Positions 1-6,649 of a stretch of 56,012 nucleotides of DNA are shown in pieces. The notes under the pieces were generated by a model, which was not told where the DNA came from, did not search any database, and saw only the letters and a program-made list of their open reading frames with translations. Made by a program: the position numbers and the translations under genes. The stretch lies in NCBI RefSeq assembly GCF_017497975.1, contig NZ_JAGDEL010000033.1, positions 1 to 56,012 of the forward strand, written 5' to 3'. Source of the stretch: Metabacillus bambusae (GTDB lineage: Bacteria > Bacillota > Bacilli > Bacillales > Bacillaceae). Position 1 is the first letter of the stretch; each line of letters opens with the position of its first letter.

Positions 1-247
1 CAGCTGCTTCTAAATAGGACGCTCCTGTATCGTTCATATAACTAATTACGTCCATTTTAAAGCGAATATCATAGTTTGTATACCTTGAAGTTAATCCTTC
101 CGTACCTTGTTCTTTATACTGTGCTACCCAAGTTTTTAAAGCCGTCAAAGTAACTCCAAAGAGATTCGCTGTATCTTTAAAAGAGCTAGTACCCTTCATT
201 TAGTGCTCTACTGATGAAATTTTTGTTTCAAGTGAATACTTTGTCAT
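1..247 (-). pseudogene. IS3-type transposase OrfA (helix-turn-helix), stop-interrupted and truncated by window edge
   Basis: The reading frame starts at an ATG at 247 (MTKYSLETK) and meets an in-frame TAA at 200-202 after 15 codons. It then continues in the same frame to the window edge with an OrfA-like helix-turn-helix region (FKDTANLFGVTLTALKTWVA, then YKEQGTEGLTSRYTNYD). The position of the stop suggests an ancestral Tyr codon changed to TAA. An ATG directly after the stop (197-199) could in principle restart translation, but no good ribosome site precedes it. I therefore regard this copy as probably dead for OrfA. The rest of the element is outside the window. Confidence 0.75.
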
Positions 248-254
248 AAAAAAA

Positions 255-297
255 CTACACCTCCAAATGTTAGTTGTGTCTAACATTTGGGGTGCAG
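255..297. terminator. Stem-loop just inside the IS end, upstream of the transposase
   Basis: The arms at 255-273 and 280-297 pair over about 18 bp with one G-U pair and one bulge around a 6-base loop. The core CCAAATGTTAG / CTAACATTTGG is perfect. On the minus strand the stem is followed by GTTTTTTT just before the transposase ATG. This would stop outside transcription from reading into the transposase, or hide its ribosome site. The structure is seen; the insulating role is inferred. Confidence 0.65.
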
Positions 298-322
298 TTC
301 AGTATGAGAACAGACTCTTTTA

Positions 323-703
323 TTAATATTTACTTTTATTTCGTACCATAGGTGAATCAGAGTATGTTTTAATTTCTTCACAAGATTTTAGCAGCTTATT
401 AGTTACATGGTCTAAATTACTTAAAACATAGCAATATTCAAGATCAGAGAGGTCATCTTTTGTTAATCGAGCTAAGTGCAAAATGGCTCTAAAAAGGAGA
501 TTTAGGTCAGAACTGTGAATGTCAATTGTATCTCTAGTATACAAAAAGGTTTCTTGTGCAACAGATACTAACTGTAATAATCTTTCTTTTGCAGATTCAT
601 TTTCGAACATTTCGATCTGTAATAAGGGATCCTTCGTTATATTAGCAACCCTCATTCGTTTTTCCATGAATTCTATATCATTATTATTGATATTATTTAA
701 CAT
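323..703 (-). CDS. Hypothetical protein, 126 aa, helical
   Basis: I do not recognise a family. The 126-residue product is soluble, rich in Leu, Glu, Asp and Lys, and has no signal peptide or membrane segment. It looks all-helical. The start ATG at 703 is supported by an AGGGAG ribosome site about 8 bases upstream, and an overlapping plus-strand frame (519-719) has no such support. It sits alone between the IS end and the CotB-like group, on the same strand as the latter. Being next to an IS end, it could have lost part of its original operon. Translation looks real; function is unknown. Confidence 0.6.
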   Translation of the reverse strand: MLNNINNNDIEFMEKRMRVANITKDPLLQIEMFENESAKERLLQLVSVAQETFLYTRDTIDIHSSDLNLLFRAILHLARLTKDDLSDLEYCYVLSNLDHVTNKLLKSCEEIKTYSDSPMVRNKSKY

Positions 704-929
704 GCATATAGCTCCCTAAAGTTTTTACCTTTAATATGTACAAAATAATAAATAATTATTCAATTTGGACATTTGCTACCTTCATATGATGTCGTTAATC
801 AAGAATTAGACCACTGCTCTAAACATATGGCAGAGGTCTAATTTTTTAAGGAATTCTGGCCTTGTCCATCCTTCTGCCACCCTAAATACCCCTAGTTGAC
901 ATGTGTCGGGGTATTAATGGTGTTGAAAG
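704..929. other. Intergenic region with two hairpins
   Basis: This short gap holds two inverted repeats and no convincing ORF. Hairpin one has arms at 804-812 and 835-843 (AATTAGACC / GGTCTAATT) with an inner CTGC/GCAG pair, and is followed on the plus strand by six T residues. It therefore looks like a plus-strand terminator, although no plus-strand gene precedes it. Hairpin two has arms at 885-892 and 908-915 (AATACCCC / GGGGTATT). It lies just after the stop of the CotB-like gene on the minus strand and probably marks the end of that transcript. Confidence 0.55.
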
Positions 930-1604
930 TTAACCTTTGTTAGGAATGTGGACTGATTTCACATGTCGAGCATTTACATAAGTTACTTCTTCCCTAGCAG
1001 TCACCAATTCTAACATATTGTTTTGAAAGCTGCGGAGCTGCCCAATTTTCCGAACATTTTCACCTAAGTCGAAAATCACTATGTTACCAAACATTTTTTT
1101 TATTTGGGCATCAAGGGACCTTGCTAGGGAGAGAGTTGAAGGGTAGCTTGTAAATGTAGCCCTTTCTAATGCATAAGGGACTTGGTTGCTGCGATAAGGA
1201 ATTAGCCATTTTAAATGCTGCAATGAAATATACATCGTATGAAAAACGGGTGAATAGAAAACAAAGTAATCATTCATGATATTCGTGACATACCCGTGAA
1301 TTGCTTGATCATTCGCGACAACAATTTCAGAAAACATCCCTTTAGAATTATTTAAAATTTTTCTTACTGATAATGTATCTGATTCAGTTTCTAAAGGTAA
1401 TTCTTCTGGAAACTCGATAGATTCATAATTTTCTTCATCTAAATATAAGAGGTGGATGTGAGCATTAGGAATATAAATAAAGTCTTTTCCATTGAATAGT
1501 ACAATGAGATCTGTACCAGTATCTACTAGTAATCCTCTTGTATGGATTTGTCCTGGAATTTCCACGCAGATTTTTTTGCCAATGAATACCTTGAAATTGT
1601 TCAT
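930..1604 (-). CDS. CotB-related spore coat-type protein (Sm-like repeats), 224 aa
   Basis: The likely start is the ATG at 1604 (MNNFKVFIGKKICVEI), because AAAGGAGGAGG lies just upstream; a longer frame to 1658 would place its start before that ribosome site. The protein has three related beta-rich blocks: about residues 2-50 (ending YIPNAHIHLLYL), 105-140 (ending YISLQHLKWL) and 185-220 (ending YVNARHVKSV). Each ends in the pattern hydrophobic-x-x-x-H-hydrophobic that also ends the CotB repeats. It lacks the GGPES motif of CotB itself. I infer a divergent CotB paralogue or DUF2642-like coat protein. It is last in the cotB group, only 16 bases after arsB. Confidence 0.55.
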   Translation of the reverse strand: MNNFKVFIGKKICVEIPGQIHTRGLLVDTGTDLIVLFNGKDFIYIPNAHIHLLYLDEENYESIEFPEELPLETESDTLSVRKILNNSKGMFSEIVVANDQAIHGYVTNIMNDYFVFYSPVFHTMYISLQHLKWLIPYRSNQVPYALERATFTSYPSTLSLARSLDAQIKKMFGNIVIFDLGENVRKIGQLRSFQNNMLELVTAREEVTYVNARHVKSVHIPNKG

Positions 1605-1620
1605 AAAACCTCCTCCTTTT

Positions 1621-2982
1621 CTAAAAATATAGCCATTCTGACCAGAGATATAAAGCAAGTAATGAAATGATTAATCCAATTGGGATAACAAGGATTGTCA
1701 CCTTAACATATTGTCCCCACGAGATGTGAATCTTGTTTTTACGCAAAATAAACATCCATATAAGTGTTGCTAATGTCCCCATTGGAGAGATAAGTGCTCC
1801 TATATCACTACCGATAATATTAGCTAAATAGGCAAGCTGTAAGGTGTGTGTATCTAAACCCATTTCAACAAATGATAACGTGCCGATCATGACAGCAGGT
1901 AAGTTATTAAAAAGATTTGAAAGGACTGTAAGTAATACTCCAGAGATCATAATAGTGTTAAATCGATTTGTGATCATATAATCTTTTAACGAATCAACAA
2001 TTAATGTAGTTGCTCCAACGTTATGGAGACCATACACTAGAACGTACATACTAAACGCAAATAATAATACATGCCATGGTGTTTTTGTCAAAATATCCTT
2101 GCCGCCTATTCCTTGCCTTTGCCAGCGGATATAGATTAGTAACAAAGCACCAACGATGGCTATTATCTCAAGTGGTACACCGAACGGAGTAAGCGCAAAA
2201 AACCCTCCTCTAATTAATACGACTACGATGATACAGATACGAAATGTCGACCAGTCTATGTCAAGTAAGGGATTACCCTTATCAGCTAATGGATGTTCAA
2301 GAAGAATGATATTTTGGGAGTGAATCCCAGAGGGAAGGGTATGTGAAAGGATTTTCTTTGGTATATCCTTTCTGTAATACAGATAAAGTAAAAGTGAGAT
2401 TGCCAAAATACCTATCATAGAGGGGACAAACATCATAGCAACATAGCTGTTTAAATCAAGGCCAACAATTTTAAGGGCAATTAAATTTGCAATATTACTT
2501 ACTGCAATAGGTGCACTTGATGCCGTTGCAATTAATGCACCAGATAGTAGATATGGAATTTGTTGTTGTGGCTTTAACCTTAAAAGTGTGACAATTCGTA
2601 TAATAATGGGGGTTGTAATTAAGATGCTTCCATCATTATTAAAAAATAAAGTAGTTAAATAACATAAGGTTAAGATATAAATGTATAGAATGATCCCTGA
2701 GCCACGTGATTTTTTAACTAGATTGTGAGCAACCCATTTGAAAAATCCAACGCTTTCTAAAACAATTGACATGACAATTGTAGATATTATAGTAATAGAT
2801 GCTCCGCTAACAATATTAAAAATTTCTTTTACATCAGAATGAGGAACAATCCCAACTAACAGGACGATAAAAGCACTAATCGAAGTTGGAACTGTTTCAC
2901 TAATTCCTCGGGGTTTCCACACAATAAAAGAGACTGTTAATACAAAGAGCATCAACATAAACATAGCTTGAAAATCAAACAT
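1621..2982 (-). CDS. ArsB/ion-transporter superfamily membrane pump (YdfA-like)
   Basis: The 453-residue product has about eleven hydrophobic segments and the sequence features of the ArsB/NhaD (IT) superfamily, including TTLFFNNDGSILITTPI near residues 110-127, SGALIATASSAPIAVSN near 148-164, and NNLPAVMIG and DIGALISPMGTLATL in the C-terminal half. The family exports arsenite or antimonite or carries other anions across the cell membrane. An AAAGGAG site precedes the ATG at 2982. No arsR, arsC or arsA is nearby; the neighbours are spore-coat-like genes. A dedicated arsenic-resistance role is therefore uncertain, and the substrate could be another ion. Confidence 0.75.
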   Translation of the reverse strand: MFDFQAMFMLMLFVLTVSFIVWKPRGISETVPTSISAFIVLLVGIVPHSDVKEIFNIVSGASITIISTIVMSIVLESVGFFKWVAHNLVKKSRGSGIILYIYILTLCYLTTLFFNNDGSILITTPIIIRIVTLLRLKPQQQIPYLLSGALIATASSAPIAVSNIANLIALKIVGLDLNSYVAMMFVPSMIGILAISLLLYLYYRKDIPKKILSHTLPSGIHSQNIILLEHPLADKGNPLLDIDWSTFRICIIVVVLIRGGFFALTPFGVPLEIIAIVGALLLIYIRWQRQGIGGKDILTKTPWHVLLFAFSMYVLVYGLHNVGATTLIVDSLKDYMITNRFNTIMISGVLLTVLSNLFNNLPAVMIGTLSFVEMGLDTHTLQLAYLANIIGSDIGALISPMGTLATLIWMFILRKNKIHISWGQYVKVTILVIPIGLIISLLALYLWSEWLYF

Positions 2983-3130
2983 GCTGTTTCGCTCCTTTTG
3001 TTAAGGGGGAATCATTACCTTTTATATCTAATTTTTGATTTCTAACCATCGTTTCTTTTTCTTGTCTAGGTGGACATAAAATCGAGTAGAATAGAGAACC
3101 AGCTAGAATAAAAAAGAGTGTTATCAACAT
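2975..3130 (-). CDS. Small membrane peptide, 51 aa, overlapping arsB start
   Basis: This ATG-started frame (MLITLFFILAGSLFYSILCP) encodes one N-terminal hydrophobic helix of about 18 residues, then a charged tail rich in Lys, Arg and Gln. A GAGGGTG ribosome site lies about 5 bases before the ATG at 3130. The stop overlaps the arsB start by 8 bases, a typical arrangement for translational coupling. The peptide might assist or anchor the ArsB-like pump, but I recognise no family. It is too short for routine gene calling and could be missed. Confidence 0.5.
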   Translation of the reverse strand: MLITLFFILAGSLFYSILCPPRQEKETMVRNQKLDIKGNDSPLTKGAKQHV

Positions 3131-3160
3131 TTCATCACCCTCTTCCATTTCTATTTAGAA

Positions 3161-3188
3161 AGCCGCACAGACAATTTTTTGTACGGCT
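3161..3188 (-). terminator. Stem-loop after cotB
   Basis: The arms at 3161-3169 and 3180-3188 (AGCCGCACA / TGTACGGCT) pair over 9 bp with one wobble. On the minus strand a short TTTCT tract follows. It lies about 50 bases after the cotB stop and before the small membrane peptide gene, so it may end cotB transcription or attenuate it into arsB. Confidence 0.45.
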
Positions 3189-3242
3189 ATGAATACCAGT
3201 GACCTTCAAAAATAACAAAAAAATGCATAATGATACGCCCTG

Positions 3243-4295
3243 TTATTTACTACGGTTTTTTGCCTTGTTTAATGCTTCTTCAAGGTTCGCAGCAACTTGA
3301 GACATCAGCATATCGTAAATGACCTTTTTCTTATTAGACTTATCTTCGTTACTATTGCTATCGTTTGTGGTCATTTGGACAGATTTACTATCGTCCGTTT
3401 GTTTCGCTTCTTTTTCACTCTTTTTGGCTGAATTTTTGCTGCTTGATTTGTTAGAGCTTTCTTCTTTGGTATTTTGTTTTGCTTCTTGTTTACTCGTTTG
3501 CTCAGTGTTTTGATCATTTTCTTGGTTCTTATCTTTTTCATTCGTTGATTCTTCATTCTGATTATTTTGATTGTCCTGGTTATCCTCATTGTTCTCGTTA
3601 TTTTCGCCTTCCTGTTGTTTCTTTTGATCATGTTTTGATCCATGGCTTATGTTGCGAATGTGGTAATTTGTGATACGAAAAACTTTTTCATGATGAATGA
3701 CTGTAACATAATCACTTGTTATATCCGCTAATACACCTTCAACACTTTCTGGTCCGCCACGGTTAATGGTTACCCAGCTGTGTTGGAATCCTTCTAACAA
3801 TTCAGAAAAGACCTTTGCTGTTACTTTAGGTATACTTTGCTTTGAATTATCTTTAGATGGACCATGATCAACACTAATACTCTTAATATGGTGGATTTGA
3901 TAAAAGACAACACCATCTTTTTCTGTTTGTAATGCTAAAAAGTCATCGTTTACATCTAATAACGTACCTTTTAGACTTTCAGGACCACCTCGATCAATTT
4001 GAACATTTTGGGACTTTAATTGACCTAACATGTCTTTAAAAGATTCAGATTTAAGAACTTCAGGTTTCGTGTCCGCTTCTGTTGTAGATTGAAAGTTCGC
4101 TTTCGTATCTTCTACAACACTCTTTAGATGCATTGTTTGATAATAGACAACTTCGTTTTTGTCAGTTAAAAGCGCAATATAATCAGATTTCACATGAAGC
4201 AATAGACCTTCTCTTGATTCAGGTCCCCCTTTATATGTGCGAACTTTTCGACCTATTAATGATAATAAATATGACAAATTATTTTCATTACTCAT
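3243..4295 (-). CDS. cotB: Spore coat protein CotB
   Basis: The 350-residue product carries three copies of the CotB block: about residues 12-57 (KGGPESREGLLLHVKSDYIA), 95-140 (RGGPESLKGTLLDVNDDFLA) and 172-216 (RGGPESVEGVLADITSDYVT). Each ends in a HxKSI/V- or HIRNI-type strand. The tail from about residue 220 is low-complexity and very rich in Asn, Glu, Gln, Lys and Ser. B. subtilis CotB has the same triplicated front and a Ser/Lys-rich tail, so the tail composition differs here. CotB is an outer-coat protein of the spore. An AGGGAGG site 8 bases upstream supports the ATG at 4295. Neighbouring spore-type genes agree with the call. Confidence 0.9.
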   Translation of the reverse strand: MSNENNLSYLLSLIGRKVRTYKGGPESREGLLLHVKSDYIALLTDKNEVVYYQTMHLKSVVEDTKANFQSTTEADTKPEVLKSESFKDMLGQLKSQNVQIDRGGPESLKGTLLDVNDDFLALQTEKDGVVFYQIHHIKSISVDHGPSKDNSKQSIPKVTAKVFSELLEGFQHSWVTINRGGPESVEGVLADITSDYVTVIHHEKVFRITNYHIRNISHGSKHDQKKQQEGENNENNEDNQDNQNNQNEESTNEKDKNQENDQNTEQTSKQEAKQNTKEESSNKSSSKNSAKKSEKEAKQTDDSKSVQMTTNDSNSNEDKSNKKKVIYDMLMSQVAANLEEALNKAKNRSK

Positions 4296-4514
4296 AGATT
4301 TTTCCTCCCTATCATTTTCACTATAATTATGTTTGTAATGTAAGTATATGTGGTGGGGGTCTCTTTGGTATTAAACTAGTACCCTATTCCACAAAAATCC
4401 ATAAACGACTCAAGGACAGATTACCTATTCTCCATTATTTAGTGAAAAATTTAGGCTATCAGTCTAATTATCTTTTTTTGTGCTATATGTGGATATCAAG
4501 TATAGATAAGGTCT

Positions 4515-4523
4515 CATAATTTA
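4515..4523 (+). promoter_or_regulatory. Candidate mother-cell sigma (E/K) -10 box before the speE-like gene
   Basis: CATAATTTA matches the CATAnnnTA -10 pattern of sigma-E/sigma-K promoters. It lies about 25 bases before the ribosome site of the spermidine-synthase-like gene, a good distance for a transcription start near 4530. I see no clear AC or ATA -35 element at the expected spacing, so this is only suggestive. Confidence 0.3.
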
Positions 4524-4547
4524 ATAAGAAAAGAGAATCAAAGGGGG

Positions 4548-5435
4548 GTGGTAGCTACGTTTGAGGAACATGCATTAAAAGAATACAAGTGGGAAGATGA
4601 AGAACTATGGATCTCAAATTATGTGGCAAGGGCAAGAATAAAAACAGAATACAAAGTAAACGCATTACTGCATCATGAAGTATCTCCATTCCAAGAAATT
4701 AGTATTGCCGATACAAAGGGCTTTGGGAGAATGCTAGTTTTAGATGGGGTACCACAAGTTTCATCTGGAGAGGGTTTTATTTATAATGAAATGATTAGCC
4801 ATATCCCAATCATTACTCATCCAGATCCGAAGGTAGTTGGGATGATAGGAGGAGGGGACTGTGGTCCAGCTCGTGAGGCAATGAAGTATTCAGGAATTGA
4901 AAAGATCAATGTAGTTGAAATTGATCAGCAAGTGACAGATGTATGTAGAACATGGTTAACGTCATCATCCCATTATGATAGTGATAAGCGCTTCAGTATG
5001 ATCCACAAGGATGGAGTAGATTGGATACAAGAAAACAAAGGTAACTATGATGTTTTAATGATTGATCGGTCAGATCCTGTAGGTCCATCAGTAAAATTGT
5101 TTGACCAAGGATTTTACAAGGATGTATTTGAGTGCCTTACTGATGATGGTGTTGCAGTATTTCAGTCTGGATCTCCTTTTTATAACACCTCCACTCTACG
5201 AAAAACATACCATTCATTATGTGAACTTTTCCCAATTGTTCGGACCTATTTGGTGACAATTCCCCTATTCCCATGTGGATTATGGAGTTTTACGATTGCA
5301 TCAAAAAAATTCGATCCTTTAGAGGCTGATTTAACAAGACTAAAAGCTGAGGACACAAAATATATTAACTCTGAGATTTTTCTTGCCTCATTTGTTTTAC
5401 CTAATTATGTGAAGGTGTTATTAAAATCAAATTAG
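4548..5435 (+). CDS. Spermidine synthase-like aminopropyltransferase, divergent paralogue
   Basis: The 295-residue product has the spermidine-synthase fold order: N-terminal beta domain with GFGRMLVLDGVPQVSSGEG, then the nucleotide-binding core with GGGDCGPARE, DRSDPVGP and the C-terminal PLFPCGLWSFTIASKKFDP. Family enzymes transfer an aminopropyl group from decarboxylated SAM to putrescine or agmatine. Three near-invariant spots differ: YHEM is YNEM, GGGDGG is GGGDCG, and the DSS/DST preceding the D/E-P is DRS, though the catalytic Asp remains. The substrate may therefore be a different amine. The start is GTG at 4548 directly after AAAGGGGG; the spacing is unusually short, and no better in-frame start is visible. 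It lies between cotB and the phosphonate/amidoligase locus. Confidence 0.8.
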   Translation: MVATFEEHALKEYKWEDEELWISNYVARARIKTEYKVNALLHHEVSPFQEISIADTKGFGRMLVLDGVPQVSSGEGFIYNEMISHIPIITHPDPKVVGMIGGGDCGPAREAMKYSGIEKINVVEIDQQVTDVCRTWLTSSSHYDSDKRFSMIHKDGVDWIQENKGNYDVLMIDRSDPVGPSVKLFDQGFYKDVFECLTDDGVAVFQSGSPFYNTSTLRKTYHSLCELFPIVRTYLVTIPLFPCGLWSFTIASKKFDPLEADLTRLKAEDTKYINSEIFLASFVLPNYVKVLLKSN

Positions 5436-5480
5436 GGGAAAATTTTATGATTTAAAGAGAGGGAATCTAAGAAAAGTAGT

Positions 5481-5508
5481 AGGTAGCCATTAGGCTACTT
5501 ATTTTTTT
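5481..5508 (+). terminator. Terminator after the speE-like gene
   Basis: GGTAGCC (5482-5488) pairs with GGCTACT (5493-5499) with one wobble, giving a 7-8 bp stem with a tight 4-base loop. ATTTTTTT follows on the plus strand. It is a standard intrinsic terminator about 50 bases after the stop codon. Confidence 0.7.
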
Positions 5509-5641
5509 ACTTTAATCCATATAAAAACAAAAGGAATCCCACCTGTGAAAGGTTTTATAACGATTATGAGCAAAAATTCCGCCATTGGTCAAGGAATTCA
5601 CAATGATTATACAAGACACTTTTCATTCAACAATAGATTCC

Positions 5642-6319
5642 TTACTTATTCACACATGTAGTCTGGAAATCGATCATCATTTCTGAAAAGATATCGATTA
5701 ATTGAGGTCGGTACTCTTTCCGCATTGTTCGTGATAGTTCAATTTGAAAGGTGTGAAAGTGGGAACCAAATCCTTGATAACGATTTCCATCTCCAAGTCT
5801 ATGATAGGTAATAGACTCATGCCCAACAAATTTTTGATCAAAGATAAGGTTGATGTTAGGTAACAATTGTTTTGCTTTTTTCGTAAGTGTTTCTTCAAAC
5901 CATTTTTTTATTTCTACCGAACAGGAGCGTCCGCGAACAGTTCCAATTTCCACACCGTATGGACCATAATGATCATCCTTCATCCCATGAAATGATACAT
6001 GTAGGAATGGATGTGTGAGCTGTTGTTGATCATAATCGACAATGTTTAGAAATTCCAATATATCTTTTAGTGCATGCCTATATTCTTTTATTGCTAAATC
6101 ATTATCACCATTTGGACTCCGATTCAAATCTGCTAGCTTTCTCGAAACGGTACTAATAATCCCAGGACACCCTGTTCTTTCCATAATGCCTTCAACAATG
6201 TTGTCGGTAAATACATCTGCAGCTGGTGGTGTGGCATGTAAGGCATCGGAAAGACAACAAATATACCCATTCCCTTTGTTATATTTTACATAGTTTTTTT
6301 GAATATATTTCAATGGCAT
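5642..6319 (-). CDS. N-formylglutamate amidohydrolase-like (FGase superfamily) protein
   Basis: The 225-residue product resembles the FGase superfamily of zinc-dependent amide hydrolases: SDALHATPP near the N-terminus (place of the first metal ligand), TVSRKLADLNRSP near residue 58, HVSFHGMKDDHYG and GVEIGT near 107-127, and FQIELSRTMR near the C-terminus. Superfamily members cleave N-formylglutamate or remove amide-linked groups from peptides. The ATG at 6319 has an AAGGAG site 8 bases upstream. It is transcribed away from the amidoligase/phosphonate operon across a shared 330-base control region. I infer that it trims or edits the amide product of that operon. The exact substrate is not visible. 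Confidence 0.6.
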   Translation of the reverse strand: MPLKYIQKNYVKYNKGNGYICCLSDALHATPPAADVFTDNIVEGIMERTGCPGIISTVSRKLADLNRSPNGDNDLAIKEYRHALKDILEFLNIVDYDQQQLTHPFLHVSFHGMKDDHYGPYGVEIGTVRGRSCSVEIKKWFEETLTKKAKQLLPNINLIFDQKFVGHESITYHRLGDGNRYQGFGSHFHTFQIELSRTMRKEYRPQLIDIFSEMMIDFQTTCVNK

Positions 6320-6649
6320 GATGAATGCTCCTTACGTATTAAAGTCTATATTCCTCCTATCCTCCTATACTAACAAATGCAAAAATGTTGAAAAATGTGA
6401 ACTATAACAAACGATTTTAAAGTAATTATTGTTGCCAATCTAAAAGAGTGAGCATTTAGCTTAAATGGGCGATAGCTCTAGGGTAAACATACTGGAAAAT
6501 TATTAGGAGTGTCATAGTATATAAAAACTACTTTTGTCTAGTATGAGCGGAAACAAATTTCTTTTTTAAAACAGAGTGTAAAGGTCTGTAGAGCGTACTG
6601 GAACGATAATAGAAGTTTCCTAGATTTTTTAGTATTGGAGGTTTTTTGT
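6320..6649. other. Divergent control region between FGase-like gene and amidoligase operon
   Basis: This 330-base AT-rich gap separates two divergent transcripts and holds no ORF I can support. On the minus side, AAGGAG before 6319 is clear, and a second purine-rich run (AGGAGGATAGGAGGAA) lies about 35 bases further upstream. On the plus side, GGAGG at 6637-6641 marks the GTG start. The only promoter-like motif I can name is the CATAGTATA box listed separately. Confidence 0.5.
6513..6521 (+). promoter_or_regulatory. Candidate sigma-E/K -10 box before amidoligase operon
   Basis: CATAGTATA fits the CATAnnnTA -10 consensus of mother-cell sigma factors. It would give a transcription start near 6528 and a leader of about 120 bases before the GTG at 6650. 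A matching -35 element at the usual spacing is not evident, so the call rests on one box and on the spore-gene neighbourhood. Confidence 0.3.

Larger units (their letters stand above)
1..301 (-). mobile_element. End of an IS3-family-like insertion sequence, cut by window edge
   Basis: Reading inward on the minus strand from base 301, the element begins TGAACTGCACCCC, a plausible IS3-type terminus starting TG. A stem-loop and then the transposase start follow within 60 bases. The encoded N-terminus looks like the helix-turn-helix OrfA of IS3/IS150-type elements. Only this end lies in the window, so family, length and target duplication cannot be fixed from here. Confidence 0.75.

Noticed and set aside
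1621-2982. Arsenic-resistance operon
   Set aside because: Only the ArsB-like pump is present; arsR, arsC and arsD/A are missing and the neighbours are coat-type genes.
3371-3643. Lys/Arg-rich 90-codon frame inside cotB, and the opposite-strand frames at 3319 and 3479
   Set aside because: They are other-frame readings of the low-complexity cotB tail, have no ribosome site and show no family resemblance.
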